Assembly (NCBI GenBank): GCA_050252075.1
Contig: JBFWLP010000001.1
Coordinates: 17,569-81,568, forward strand
Direction of reading: 5' to 3'
DNA length: 64,000 bases
Source: JAAYGT01 sp050252075
Lineage (GTDB): Bacteria > Pseudomonadota > Gammaproteobacteria > Burkholderiales > Burkholderiaceae_B
Shown: positions 27,495 through 36,413 of the stretch, one piece after another
How the letters are laid out: each line of letters opens with the position of its first letter
Position numbering within the stretch: position 1 is the first letter of the stretch
Made by a program: the position numbers and the translations under genes
Notes under the pieces: model-generated
Told to the model about the DNA's origin: nothing
The model's input: the letters and a program-made list of their open reading frames with translations, nothing else
The model's database searches: none

Positions 27495-28582
27495 CCGTTG
27501 GTGCCGGGGTTGCCGCTTTCGCGCATCGTGTCTGGCAACATAAAGGGGTGGTAAGCACGCTGCTGCTGCCGGCTGCCCTGCTCACCACCGCCATAGCCCG
27601 TCGCCGGCGCGCCCGCTATCTGTCATGCCCTGACCGGGCATACCACAGTACACGGCCGGTGATCGTCGTCGGCAATATTTACGTGGGCGGCACCGGCAAA
27701 ACCCCGGTTGTCATTGCAATTCTCGACGCGCTGAAAGCCGCGGGCTGGAGCCCCGGTCTGGTCAGCCGAGGCTACGGCGCCGGCGCCGGCGAGCTACCCG
27801 CCATCGGCACTCACCCGCTGACACCCCGGCAATTTGGCGATGAACCGGCACTGATAGCCCAGGTAACCGGTGTGCCGGTGGCGGTACACCCGCGCCGGGC
27901 GCTGGCTGTGCAGCACCTGGAACGCCGGTACCCCAAGGTGGACGTGATTGTCGCCGACGACGGGCTGCAGCACTACGCGCTGGGGCGCGACATCGAAATT
28001 GCCGTCCAGGATGAACGAGGCATCGGAAACGGCCGCCTTCTGCCGGCGGGCCCTTTGCGCGAGCCGCCCGAGCGGCTGAACGACGTATGGTTGGTCATCA
28101 CCAACACCACGGCATCCGTCGGCACCCGCCGCCCCGGCATGGCGCAGCCGCCGACGGCCGGACATCATGCGCCGGTGTCCATGTGGCTGGAACCCGTTCA
28201 GTTGCGCCATTTGCTGACAGGCAAGCGCGTGCCGTTCGACCAATGGCCCACCGTCTGCACATCACCCGCCATCGCGGCCGTTGCCGGCATCGGCAGGCCC
28301 GAGCGCTTTTTCGGCATGCTGGAAAATCACGGGGTGCCGCTGCAGCGCACGCTGGCGCTCCCGGATCATGCCGCTATTGATTCCGCCGCGCTCGAGTCTC
28401 TGGATCAAGCTATCATCCTCATGACCCCGAAAGATGCCGTGAAATGCACCGGTCTGACAGACGCGCGCCTGTGGGTGGTGGAAACATGCACGCGCTTCAG
28501 CGACCCCGCCTGGCTGGCACACCTTGACCGGCACGTTGTACAGGTCGCTGATCGCAAGTCGCAACTCGCCCCGACGCCCTGA
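27491..28582 (+). CDS. lpxK: tetraacyldisaccharide 4'-kinase
   Basis: Phosphorylates the 4' position of the lipid A precursor disaccharide at the inner membrane. The 363-aa protein has an N-terminal membrane-associated helix (about 20-38), the Walker A motif VGGTGKTP (about 65-72), and DDGLQH, which carries the catalytic acidic residues. The GTG start overlaps the exbD stop, so translation is coupled. A Trm112-like gene and kdsB follow, keeping lipid A and Kdo genes together. Confidence 0.95.
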   Translation: MTVGAGVAAFAHRVWQHKGVVSTLLLPAALLTTAIARRRRARYLSCPDRAYHSTRPVIVVGNIYVGGTGKTPVVIAILDALKAAGWSPGLVSRGYGAGAGELPAIGTHPLTPRQFGDEPALIAQVTGVPVAVHPRRALAVQHLERRYPKVDVIVADDGLQHYALGRDIEIAVQDERGIGNGRLLPAGPLREPPERLNDVWLVITNTTASVGTRRPGMAQPPTAGHHAPVSMWLEPVQLRHLLTGKRVPFDQWPTVCTSPAIAAVAGIGRPERFFGMLENHGVPLQRTLALPDHAAIDSAALESLDQAIILMTPKDAVKCTGLTDARLWVVETCTRFSDPAWLAHLDRHVVQVADRKSQLAPTP

Positions 28583-28638
28583 GGGCGGTAAACTGCGTCG
28601 CTAACGATCATTCATTATTGGAAACTCTGGAGATACGC

Positions 28639-28860
28639 ATGGAATCACGCCTGCTGGAAATACTTGTGTGCCCGGTATGCAAAGGAAGCCTGCATCTGGA
28701 CAAGGCGCACCAGGAACTTGTTTGCCGGGCCGACAAACTGGCGTTTCCCATTCGCGACGGCGTACCGATCATGCTGGAAAACGAGGCCCGCGCCCCGGGC
28801 GCCGATGCCCGTGAACCCTCTGCCGCGCCGGCTGACCAAGATGCCGGCCATAGCGAATGA
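28639..28860 (+). CDS. Trm112-like zinc-ribbon protein
   Basis: 73-residue protein of the UPF0434/Trm112 group: LLEILVCPVCKGSLHL, then LVCRADKLAFPIRDGVPIML. The CPVC pair and a later Cys form a partial zinc ribbon. In eukaryotes Trm112 activates methyltransferases; the bacterial role is not established. The gene is conserved between lpxK and kdsB. GGAG precedes the ATG at 28639, which I prefer over a codon 21 bases earlier. Its stop overlaps kdsB by ATGA. The C-terminal ~20 residues are Ala/Pro/Asp-rich and probably disordered. Confidence 0.85.
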   Translation: MESRLLEILVCPVCKGSLHLDKAHQELVCRADKLAFPIRDGVPIMLENEARAPGADAREPSAAPADQDAGHSE

Positions 28861-29621
28861 AATTCACCGCCATCATACCGGCGCGGGCGGCATCCACCCG
28901 TTTGCCGAACAAACCATTACTGGATATTGGCGGCAAACCCATGGTGGTGCGCACAGCGGAGCAGGCTAAAAAATCGCAGGCGGGCCAGGTGGTGGTGGCC
29001 ACCGATGATCCCGCGATTGCCCACGCTGTCCAGGCTCACGGCATTGACGTTGTGCTGACCCGCCCGGACCATCCCACGGGCACCGACCGTCTTGCGGAAG
29101 CGACTGTCTTGCTGGGGCTGAGCCCCGACGATATTGTCGTCAATGTTCAAGGCGATGAACCCCTGATCGACCCGGATCTGGTCAACGCAGTCGCCGCGAC
29201 GCTGGCAAGTACGCCCCAGGCCGCCATTGCCACCTGCGCCGCCCCCGTCGCCGGCCTGGACAGCCTGCTCAACCCCAACCACGTGAAGGTTGTCTGTGAC
29301 GCCGACGGCTACGCCCTGTATTTTTCCCGGGCGCCCATTCCCTGGGCGCGCGACGCCTGGGCCGCCGGAGCCGACAACCTGCCCGACGGTCATCCCGCCT
29401 TGCACCACATTGGCTTATATGCTTACCGGGTGTCTTTTCTGCAGCGTTACCCCCGACTGGGCGCAGGCCAGCTCGAACGCACCGAATCACTGGAGCAATT
29501 GCGGGCCATGGAACACGGCTATCGCATCGTTGTGCATCGCTGCCCACGCCACCCCGCCCCCGGGGTGGATACTCCCGACGACTTGGCACGGGTACGCCGG
29601 ATGGTCATAAATAGGTTATAA
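28857..29621 (+). CDS. kdsB: 3-deoxy-manno-octulosonate cytidylyltransferase
   Basis: Activates Kdo as CMP-Kdo for attachment to lipid A. 254 aa with the N-terminal nucleotide-binding motif IIPARAASTRLPNKPL, then DHPTGTDRLAEA, VNVQGDEPLI with the Mg-binding Asp, and HIGLYAYRVSFL. Overlaps the Trm112-like gene. Followed by a 99-bp gap before adk. Confidence 0.96.
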   Translation: MKFTAIIPARAASTRLPNKPLLDIGGKPMVVRTAEQAKKSQAGQVVVATDDPAIAHAVQAHGIDVVLTRPDHPTGTDRLAEATVLLGLSPDDIVVNVQGDEPLIDPDLVNAVAATLASTPQAAIATCAAPVAGLDSLLNPNHVKVVCDADGYALYFSRAPIPWARDAWAAGADNLPDGHPALHHIGLYAYRVSFLQRYPRLGAGQLERTESLEQLRAMEHGYRIVVHRCPRHPAPGVDTPDDLARVRRMVINRL

Positions 29622-29720
29622 ATCGACTTCGCCAACTGACACCGGCCCATCGCGCTGTGCATAAAATGCTGCGATGCGGCATAATCGGGGCAAGTCAGAA
29701 AATGAAACAGGAGGAAATTC

Positions 29721-30377
29721 ATGCGACTGATTTTGCTCGGTCCACCCGGTGCAGGTAAAGGCACTCAAGCCGCGTTCATCACCGAAAAGTTCGGCATCCC
29801 CCAGATTTCCACGGGCGACATGCTGCGCGCCGCCGTCAAGGCCCAAACTCCGCTGGGTCTGGAAGCGAAGAAAATCATGGATGCCGGCGGCCTGGTTTCC
29901 GATGACATTATCATCGGCCTGGTCCGCGACCGCCTTACCCAGCCCGACTGCAAGGGCGGCTATCTGTTTGACGGCTTCCCCCGCACCATTCCCCAGGCCG
30001 ATGCGCTGAAACACGCCGACATCGGGCTGGATTTCGTGGTGGAAATCGCCGTGCCCGAAGAGAACATCATCGAGCGCATGAGCGGGCGTCGCGTGCACCC
30101 GGCCAGCGGCCGCACCTACCACACGACCTTCAACCCGCCGAAAACCCCCGGCGTCGACGACATTACCGGAGAGCCGCTGGTTCAGCGCGACGACGACAAG
30201 GAAGAAACGGTGCGTCACCGTCTGTCGGTTTATCGCGACCAGACCAGCCCCCTGGTCGACTACTACGCCACGTGGGCGGCATCGGGCGACAGCAAGGCCC
30301 CGGCCTACCGGAAACTCTCCGGGCTGGGATCGGTCGACGAAATCCGCGAAAGAATATTGGGTGCACTGCAGCAATAA
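29721..30377 (+). CDS. adk: adenylate kinase
   Basis: Interconverts ATP+AMP and 2 ADP. The 218-aa long-type enzyme has P-loop GPPGAGKGTQAA (7-18), the AMP-binding STGDMLRAAV, DGFPRTIPQA, and a LID with GRRVHPASGRTYH lacking zinc cysteines. GGAGGAAA sits at ideal spacing before the ATG. The gap upstream (29622-29720) contains CATAAT-like elements that could be an adk promoter. Confidence 0.97.
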   Translation: MRLILLGPPGAGKGTQAAFITEKFGIPQISTGDMLRAAVKAQTPLGLEAKKIMDAGGLVSDDIIIGLVRDRLTQPDCKGGYLFDGFPRTIPQADALKHADIGLDFVVEIAVPEENIIERMSGRRVHPASGRTYHTTFNPPKTPGVDDITGEPLVQRDDDKEETVRHRLSVYRDQTSPLVDYYATWAASGDSKAPAYRKLSGLGSVDEIRERILGALQQ

Positions 30378-30414
30378 TTCACAGAAAGAGACAACCAGCT
30401 AAACGAGGACAGTC

Positions 30415-31173
30415 ATGGAAATTAAAGACAAGGTATTCATCGTCACCGGCGGCGCGTCGGGTTTGGGCGCAGGCACGGCACGCATGCTTGCCGCACAGGG
30501 CGGAAAAGTGGTGCTTGCCGATCTGCAAGACGACGCGGGACAGAATCTGGCAAAAGAGCTTGGCCAGGTCTATGTACATTGCGACGTCACCAAGGAAGAC
30601 GATGGCATTGCCGTCATTGAAGCCGCCAAGAAACTGGGGCCGGTTTTCGGTTTGGTCAACTGCGCCGGCGTGGCGCCCGCGTCGCGCACAGTGGGAAAAA
30701 ACGGCCCGCACCCTCTTGATCTTTTCCAGAAAGTCGTCATGATCAATCTGGTCGGCACTTTCAATATGTGCCGTCTGGCCGCCGCCGCCATGTCTGAAAA
30801 CACGCCGGCTCCTACCGGAGAACGCGGCGTGCTGATCAACACCGCCTCGGTCGCCGCCTTCGACGGCCAGATCGGTCAGGCCGCCTACGCCTCGTCCAAG
30901 GCCGGTGTGGCGGGCATGACATTGCCCATGGCACGTGATCTGGCCAAATCCGGTATTCGTTGCGTGACCATTGCCCCCGGTATTTTCGGCACCCCCATGG
31001 TGTTCGGCATGCCCCAGGAAGTGCAAGACTCTCTGGCAGCCAGCATACCGTTCCCTTCGCGCCTGGGCACTCCTGATGACTACGCCAAGCTTGTCAACAG
31101 CATCATCACCAACGAAATGCTCAACGGCGAAACCATCCGTCTGGACGGCGCCATTCGCATGGCACCCAAATAA
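30415..31173 (+). CDS. short-chain dehydrogenase, 3-hydroxyacyl-CoA dehydrogenase type II-like
   Basis: Classical SDR of 252 aa: cofactor loop TGGASGLGAG (11-20), VNCAGV (81-86), catalytic Ser145, Tyr158 and Lys162 (YASSK). The stretch APASRTVGKNGPHPLDLFQKV and the late GTPMVFGMPQEVQDSLA are typical of the HSD17B10/3-hydroxy-2-methylbutyryl-CoA dehydrogenase group acting in fatty-acid or isoleucine breakdown. Asp36 after the second strand suggests NAD rather than NADP. GAGGA precedes the ATG. Confidence 0.85.
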   Translation: MEIKDKVFIVTGGASGLGAGTARMLAAQGGKVVLADLQDDAGQNLAKELGQVYVHCDVTKEDDGIAVIEAAKKLGPVFGLVNCAGVAPASRTVGKNGPHPLDLFQKVVMINLVGTFNMCRLAAAAMSENTPAPTGERGVLINTASVAAFDGQIGQAAYASSKAGVAGMTLPMARDLAKSGIRCVTIAPGIFGTPMVFGMPQEVQDSLAASIPFPSRLGTPDDYAKLVNSIITNEMLNGETIRLDGAIRMAPK

Positions 31174-31182
31174 GCAGCATTC

Positions 31183-32739
31183 ATGGGCCTGCTGAAGTCC
31201 GCCGCCACCGTCAGCGGCCTGACGCTGGTTTCGCGTATCACCGGGCTGTTGCGCGATATTCTTATCGCGAGCAGCTTCGGTGCGGGCCCCCTCACCGATG
31301 CGTTCTGGGTGGCCTTTCGTATCCCTAACCTGCTGCGCCGCCTGTTTGCCGAAGGGGCGTTTTCCCAGGCTTTTGTTCCCGTCCTGGGCCAGGTTCGGAA
31401 AACCCGATCTGCCGATGCACTGCAGCAACTGCTGGATCGTGTTGCACTGATCCTGCTTCTAGCCCTCACCGTCATCACCCTGGCGGGCATTATTGCCGCC
31501 CCCTGGGTGGTCAGCGCCATGGCCAGCGGCCTGCGCCTGGAATCGCGCGGCACGGAGTTCAATGCCGCGGTCGTCATGACGCAGATCATGTTCCCGTATA
31601 TTGTCTGCATGTCGCTGGTGGCCTTTGCGTCGGGCGTACTGAATACTTTCAGTCGCTTCGCCGTTCCCGCCTTCACGCCCGTGCTGCTGAATTTGTCCAT
31701 GATCCTTGCCAGTATTTTTCTGGCCGACCATGTGGATCCACCCATTTACGCCCTGGCAATCGGCGTCATGGCGGGCGGCATCGCCCAGTTGGCCGTCCAA
31801 TGGGTGGCATTGGCACGGCTGGGGGTCATGCCGCGTCTGCTGACGCCTTTGGGCAACGCCTGGCGAGACAGCACGGTGCGGCACATTATCCGCCAGATGG
31901 GGCCTGCAGTGCTGGGCGTATCCGTTGCCCAGATTTCCTTGCTGATCAATACCAATATCGCCACCTGGCTGACGCCGGGCAGTGTGACCTGGCTCTCCTT
32001 TGCCGATCGCCTGATGGAGTTTCCCACCGCTCTGCTGGGTGTCGCCCTGGGCACCGTGCTTTTGCCCAAGCTGTCTGCAGCCTATGCCACCCAACAGCCG
32101 CAAGCCTATAGCGGCCTGATCGACTGGGGCCTGAGACTGGTGTTCTTGCTGGGGCTGCCGGCCGCCCTTGGGCTGGCCATGCTGGCCGACGGCCTGGTGG
32201 CAACCTTGTTTCATTACGGCCAGTTCACGGCAAACGACGTTACACAAACCCGGGCGGCCGTCATGGCCTATGCCGTGGGTTTGCTTGGGCTGCTGGCGGT
32301 AAAGATTCTGGCACCCGGTTTCTACGGCCAGCAAGATATACGCACGCCGGTCAAGATTGCGATCGGCGTGCTGGTGGCAACCCAGCTGTTGAATCTGCTT
32401 TTCGTCCCCTGGTTCAAACACGCCGGTCTGGCCTTGTCCATTGGGCTGGGCGCCACCCTGAATGCCCTGGCACTGGGATATTTTCTCCGGCGACGCGGGG
32501 TGTACCAGCCCGCACCACAGTGGGGCATTTTCTTTCTGAAACTGGTGCCTGCCCTGTGTTGTCTGGGTGCCGTGCTATGGTACGCCAACGCCACCATCGA
32601 CTGGCTGGCCTGGTCCGGCCGCCCGCTGGAACGTGCCATGGCACTGGCGGCTACCGTGGCGGCGGCTGCCGTCGCCTATTTCGGAACCCTGGCGGTTGTC
32701 GGGTTTCGGCCCAGGCACTTTACCCAGCCCCCGAAATGA
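31183..32739 (+). CDS. murJ: lipid II flippase
   Basis: MOP-family membrane protein that flips the peptidoglycan precursor lipid II. 518 aa with about 14 hydrophobic helices. The N-terminus MGLLKSAATVSGLTLVSRITG and DAFWVAFRIPNLLRRLFAEGAFSQAF are diagnostic (Arg-rich loop needed for flipping). It lies 9 bp after the SDR gene. The rpsT promoter lies within its last codons. Confidence 0.96.
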   Translation: MGLLKSAATVSGLTLVSRITGLLRDILIASSFGAGPLTDAFWVAFRIPNLLRRLFAEGAFSQAFVPVLGQVRKTRSADALQQLLDRVALILLLALTVITLAGIIAAPWVVSAMASGLRLESRGTEFNAAVVMTQIMFPYIVCMSLVAFASGVLNTFSRFAVPAFTPVLLNLSMILASIFLADHVDPPIYALAIGVMAGGIAQLAVQWVALARLGVMPRLLTPLGNAWRDSTVRHIIRQMGPAVLGVSVAQISLLINTNIATWLTPGSVTWLSFADRLMEFPTALLGVALGTVLLPKLSAAYATQQPQAYSGLIDWGLRLVFLLGLPAALGLAMLADGLVATLFHYGQFTANDVTQTRAAVMAYAVGLLGLLAVKILAPGFYGQQDIRTPVKIAIGVLVATQLLNLLFVPWFKHAGLALSIGLGATLNALALGYFLRRRGVYQPAPQWGIFFLKLVPALCCLGAVLWYANATIDWLAWSGRPLERAMALAATVAAAAVAYFGTLAVVGFRPRHFTQPPK

Positions 32740-32747
32740 TATAGAAT
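32719..32747 (+). promoter_or_regulatory. rpsT promoter
   Basis: TTTACC (32719-32724) and TAGAAT (32742-32747) are separated by 17 bp and match sigma70 -35 and -10 boxes at 4/6 and 5/6. Transcription would begin near 32754, leaving a leader of about 40 bases before the rpsT ATG. The -35 lies inside the end of murJ. Confidence 0.62.
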
Positions 32748-32792
32748 AGCTGTCTTTGCCAAATAAACCCTTACAGATTACGGATACGCACA

Positions 32793-33056
32793 ATGGCCAA
32801 TTCCGCCCAAGCACGCAAACGTGCACGCCAATCGGTTCAGCGCAACAAGCACAACTCCAGCCTGCGCTCCATGCTTCGCACTTCCATCAAGCGCGTACGC
32901 CAGGCTATTGAAGCCGGCGACAAAGCTGCCGCCCAGGAAGTGTTTCAGAAAACCACCAGCGTCATCGATCGCGTTGCCGACAAGAACATCATTCACAAAA
33001 ACAAGGCGGCCCGTCATAAAAGCCGTCTTGCTGCCGCAGTAAAAGCGCTTGCCTGA
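32793..33056 (+). CDS. rpsT: 30S ribosomal protein S20
   Basis: Small basic helical ribosomal protein (87 aa) that binds 16S rRNA. The N-terminus MANSAQARKRARQSVQRNKHN and IIHKNKAARHKSRLA are standard S20. It stands alone with its own promoter (in the end of murJ) and a strong terminator 57 bp downstream. Confidence 0.97.
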   Translation: MANSAQARKRARQSVQRNKHNSSLRSMLRTSIKRVRQAIEAGDKAAAQEVFQKTTSVIDRVADKNIIHKNKAARHKSRLAAAVKALA

Positions 33057-33112
33057 TACCTGTAGCGCGGTTTAGTCGGCAAAAGCATACCAGCCCTCCT
33101 CGTTGGGCCTTG

Positions 33113-33150
33113 GCGGGACACATCGGCGAAAGCCATGTGTCCCGCTTTTT
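33113..33150 (+). terminator. intrinsic terminator of rpsT
   Basis: GCGGGACACAT (33113-33123) pairs perfectly with ATGTGTCCCGC (33135-33145). The hairpin continues through GGC/GCC closed by a GAAA tetraloop, with one bulged C, and five T's follow. A textbook rho-independent terminator. Confidence 0.92.
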
Positions 33151-33305
33151 GTTGCTCATAACATACTGCATCGGCCATTTATTCCGAAACGTCATGCAAT
33201 TGTGACCGTGCTGGGCTATAGTTCTATGCGATATTCATGCACACCAACATCACATAAGCGCGGCAACATTCACCCTGCCACACCGTGGCGCCCTCTTGAC
33301 TGACC

Positions 33306-34136
33306 ATGAACCCGTCCACCCTTATCGGCATTATCGCCAGCGTTGTGCTGCTCGGCGTCGTTATCTTTTTTTCAGCAGCCGAACCCACGCTGTTTGTCGA
33401 CCTGCCCAGCCTGGCCGTTGTATTGGTGGGGACACTGGCGGCCACCTTCATCAGCTATCCGCTACGCGAAGTGGTGCGTATTTTCGGCCTGCTCGGCACA
33501 GTGCTTCGAAACGAACGCCTGTACACCAAAACCGACATGGAAGACCTGATCCAGATCTCGAAGGTGTGGATCACCGGCGACATTCGCGCTGTGGAAAACG
33601 CGCTGGAATCTATTTCAAACCCGTTTCTGAAAACCGGTGTGCAACTGGTCATCGACATGACCCCCGAAGAAGACATCATGGAATTGCTGGAATGGCGTAT
33701 TTCGCGCCTGCGCGCCAAGGAATATGCCGAAGCCCAGCTCTTCCGGGTCATGGCCGGCTTTGCCCCCGCCTTCGGAATGCTCGGCACACTGATAGGCCTG
33801 GTCAACCTTATGTTTTTACTGGGCGACGGCGACATGACCGCCATTGGGCAGCAAATGGCGCTGGCGCTGCTCACCACGTTTTATGGGGTGCTGCTGGCCA
33901 ATCTGGTATTCAAGCCGGTGGCCGTCAAACTGGAGCGCCGTACCGAGCAACGCATCGTTCTCATGAACATGATTCTTCAGGGTATTTCCATGATGTCGCA
34001 AAAGCGCAGCCCGGCGCTCATGCGGGAAACCCTGAACTCGTTCATGACGCAGTACGACGATGAAATCAACGACATGGGACTGCGCCAGAAAAATAGAATG
34101 CAGGCGCCAGTGGTCGCCCCGCGGGAACCGCAGTAA
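33306..34136 (+). CDS. MotA-like proton-channel protein (orphan stator subunit)
   Basis: 276-aa member of the MotA/TolQ/ExbB family, MotA type: four hydrophobic segments (about 8-28, 33-52, 152-175, 183-207) with a long cytoplasmic loop between the second and third. The FAPAFGMLGTLIGLVNLM signature of MotA/PomA is clear. No flagellar gene is present in the window. The next gene is a MotB-like partner overlapping by one base, so this is a stator-type complex of unknown output. The rpsT terminator upstream implies its own promoter between 33151 and 33305. Confidence 0.85.
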   Translation: MNPSTLIGIIASVVLLGVVIFFSAAEPTLFVDLPSLAVVLVGTLAATFISYPLREVVRIFGLLGTVLRNERLYTKTDMEDLIQISKVWITGDIRAVENALESISNPFLKTGVQLVIDMTPEEDIMELLEWRISRLRAKEYAEAQLFRVMAGFAPAFGMLGTLIGLVNLMFLLGDGDMTAIGQQMALALLTTFYGVLLANLVFKPVAVKLERRTEQRIVLMNMILQGISMMSQKRSPALMRETLNSFMTQYDDEINDMGLRQKNRMQAPVVAPREPQ

Positions 34137-34930
34137 TGACGGCGCAGAATGCCTTCCCCGGCCCGCAGGACAACCTGTCGCCGGCCAATGCCGCGCCCCT
34201 CGCACGGCAGCCGGCGACCCCTCGCCGGCTTGGCGAGCTGGAAAACGAGCTGACGCAAACCAGAAAAGCGCTGCGGCAGCTTCAGCGGCAACAAAAGCGT
34301 CGGGAAGGCAGCACTGTTGCCGGTGAGCCCGGCGACACCCAGGAAGGCTGGCTCACCACCTACCTGGACATGCTGACCTTGCTGCTGGTGCTATTGGTGG
34401 TGATGCTGGCTTTCTCGGGCGACGGCGACAATAACGAGTCGGGCGATTCCGGCCCTGGCCGGGAACCGGCATTGGCCATTGCCGACCCGGATCACGGCGC
34501 GCTGCCCGACAGTTTGAACGTCGGTGATCTAGGCAACGATGTGGAAGTCATTGTGAACGAAAAATCCGTCAGCTTTCGCATTGCGAGCGAAATTCTGTTT
34601 CCCTCCGGTCAGGCCGATCTGAGCCTGGATGGACTGGCTGTGCTGAAAAAGCTGATACCGGTGCTGGAGTCCACAGAGCACCAGATCGCCATTGAAGGCC
34701 ATACCGATTCAGTGCCTGTACGGGGTGGCCGCTACCCCTCGAACTGGGAGCTATCCGGCGCGCGGGCCGGCAGCGTTGTGCGCTACCTGCAGGCCAATGG
34801 CCTGCCCAGCACGCGGCTTCGGGCTGTGGGCTTTGCCGATACCCGCCCCCTGGCGGACAACACCAGCGAACAAGGCCGCGCCCGTAACCGGCGCGTGGAA
34901 ATGGTCATGGAGCTTCCCGGCAAACCCTAG
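34136..34930 (+). CDS. MotB-like OmpA-domain protein (orphan stator subunit)
   Basis: 264 aa: an unusually long polar N-terminal segment (1-70) with a predicted coiled-coil stretch (ELENELTQTRKALRQLQRQQ), one membrane helix carrying the proton-binding Asp (D78 in TYLDMLTLLLVLLVV), a linker rich in Gly/Asp, and a C-terminal OmpA/MotB peptidoglycan-binding domain (about 150-262; IEGHTDSVPV and GRARNRRVEMVM). Its first base overlaps the MotA-like stop (TAATG). The 3' end overlaps the convergent DUF3579 gene by 26 bp. Confidence 0.87.
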   Translation: MTAQNAFPGPQDNLSPANAAPLARQPATPRRLGELENELTQTRKALRQLQRQQKRREGSTVAGEPGDTQEGWLTTYLDMLTLLLVLLVVMLAFSGDGDNNESGDSGPGREPALAIADPDHGALPDSLNVGDLGNDVEVIVNEKSVSFRIASEILFPSGQADLSLDGLAVLKKLIPVLESTEHQIAIEGHTDSVPVRGGRYPSNWELSGARAGSVVRYLQANGLPSTRLRAVGFADTRPLADNTSEQGRARNRRVEMVMELPGKP

Positions 34931-35204
34931 AGGTTTTCAAACGGTTGTCGATCGCAAAATCGCAAACGAACTTCCAGGCCAGGGGTTCAATGTCCCGCAA
35001 GCGCTCGTCTACCACTACACAGCGAATATCTTCAAGAACCACCGGAACCACATACGGGGAATAGGTAAGGTGCCCACCCACCACCCCCGGCGGCCGGAAC
35101 TGCGACATGACCCCGGCAAGCCGCTCCGCCCAGTCGCTGGGGCGGAAGCGAACCCCGTCGAGGGTTTCGCCGTGAATAATGAACTGCTGCACAGAATGGG
35201 TCAT
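34905..35204 (-). CDS. DUF3579 protein
   Basis: 99-residue protein starting MTHSVQQFIIHGETLDGVRF with SDWAERLAGVM and PWGG-like PPGVVGGHLTYSPYV, all characteristic of the betaproteobacterial DUF3579 family, whose function is unknown. No signal peptide or membrane helix. An in-frame upstream extension to 35267 is not family-like. Convergent with the MotB-like gene and divergent from argF. Confidence 0.82.
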   Translation of the reverse strand: MTHSVQQFIIHGETLDGVRFRPSDWAERLAGVMSQFRPPGVVGGHLTYSPYVVPVVLEDIRCVVVDERLRDIEPLAWKFVCDFAIDNRLKTSRVCREAP

Positions 35205-35349
35205 AGACTTTCGCGGAAAAAAACCGGACACCCCTATGCCGTGAAGGACATGGTTGCACCGCAGCATTGTATAACAAGCCCCACCCGATCGCCGCGTTGC
35301 CCGCTGTGGGCGTGTCGGGGTAACATGCTTCTTTTACAGAAGGCTAATC

Positions 35350-36297
35350 ATGTCTGACGGCAAACATCATACCGGCCCTTTGCGCCACTTCCTGCAGTTC
35401 CGCGATTTTTCCGCGGAAGAAATCGATTACGTTTTGCACCGGGCGAAACTGATCAAAGACAAGTTCAAGCGCTACCAGCCGCATCATACGCTGCACGACC
35501 GCAACCTGGCCATGGTCTTTGAAAAGGCCAGCACCCGAACTCGGGTATCGTTCGAAGCCGGCATGTATCAACTGGGGGGATCGGTTATCCACCTGACCAC
35601 CGGCGACTCGCAGCTGGGGCGGGCCGAGCCCATCGAAGACACGGCCCGCGTCATCTCGCGGATGGTTGATCTGGTCATGATCCGCACCTTTGAACAAACA
35701 CGTATCGAGCGATTTGCCGCCCACTCGCGGGTACCGGTCATCAACGGCCTGACCAACGAATACCACCCATGCCAGATCCTGGCCGACATTTTTACGTTTA
35801 TCGAGCATCGCGGGCCCATCAAAGGGAAAACCGTGGCCTGGATCGGTGACGCCAACAATATGTCCTACACCTGGCTTCAGGCAGCCGAAATGCTGGGGTT
35901 CACACTGCACGTCTCGGGTCCGGTCGGCTACCAGCTCGACCCCAGGCGGGTGGGCTCGCCACCGGCCGGCGTCCTGCGCGAGTTTTCCGATCCGCTGCAG
36001 GCGTGCCAGGGCGCACACCTGGTCACCACCGATGTCTGGACCAGCATGGGTTACGAGGAAGAAAACGAAGAGCGGCGCAAAGCCTTTGCCGACTGGTGTG
36101 TCGACGCCGAAATGATGGCTGCCGCCGGGCCTGATGCCATTTTCATGCACTGCCTGCCCGCCCATCGTGGCGAGGAAGTAACCGGCGATGTCATCGACGG
36201 GCCGCAAAGTGTGGTGTGGGACGAGGCCGAGAACCGCCTGCATGTCCAGAAAGCGCTGATGGAGTTTTTGCTGCTGGGGCGCCTGGACGACCACTAA
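35350..36297 (+). CDS. argF: ornithine carbamoyltransferase
   Basis: Makes citrulline from ornithine and carbamoyl phosphate in arginine synthesis. 315 aa. The carbamoyl-phosphate loop ASTRTRVSFE, the QLGRAEPIEDTARVISR region, HPCQILAD, and FMHCLPAHRGEEV with the ornithine-site Cys are all present. AAGG precedes the ATG. It converges on argG, which performs the next step of the pathway. Confidence 0.97.
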   Translation: MSDGKHHTGPLRHFLQFRDFSAEEIDYVLHRAKLIKDKFKRYQPHHTLHDRNLAMVFEKASTRTRVSFEAGMYQLGGSVIHLTTGDSQLGRAEPIEDTARVISRMVDLVMIRTFEQTRIERFAAHSRVPVINGLTNEYHPCQILADIFTFIEHRGPIKGKTVAWIGDANNMSYTWLQAAEMLGFTLHVSGPVGYQLDPRRVGSPPAGVLREFSDPLQACQGAHLVTTDVWTSMGYEEENEERRKAFADWCVDAEMMAAAGPDAIFMHCLPAHRGEEVTGDVIDGPQSVVWDEAENRLHVQKALMEFLLLGRLDDH

Positions 36298-36355
36298 TCA
36301 GCCAGTCATCGACCACCACCCCCGAAGCGGCGCCGGACTTGCCCGGCGCTCCCCG

Positions 36356-36394
36356 AAAAAAGGGCAGGTATCCGCCGGGATAACCTGCCTTTTT
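36356..36394. terminator. bidirectional terminator between argF and argG
   Basis: GGCAGGT (36363-36369) pairs with ACCTGCC (36383-36389), extended by ATCC/GGAT with one bulged A and a GCCG loop. Five T's follow on the plus strand, and six A's precede it, so it also ends argG transcription on the minus strand. Confidence 0.9.
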
Positions 36395-36413
36395 ACACGG
36401 TGCTACGCGAAGG

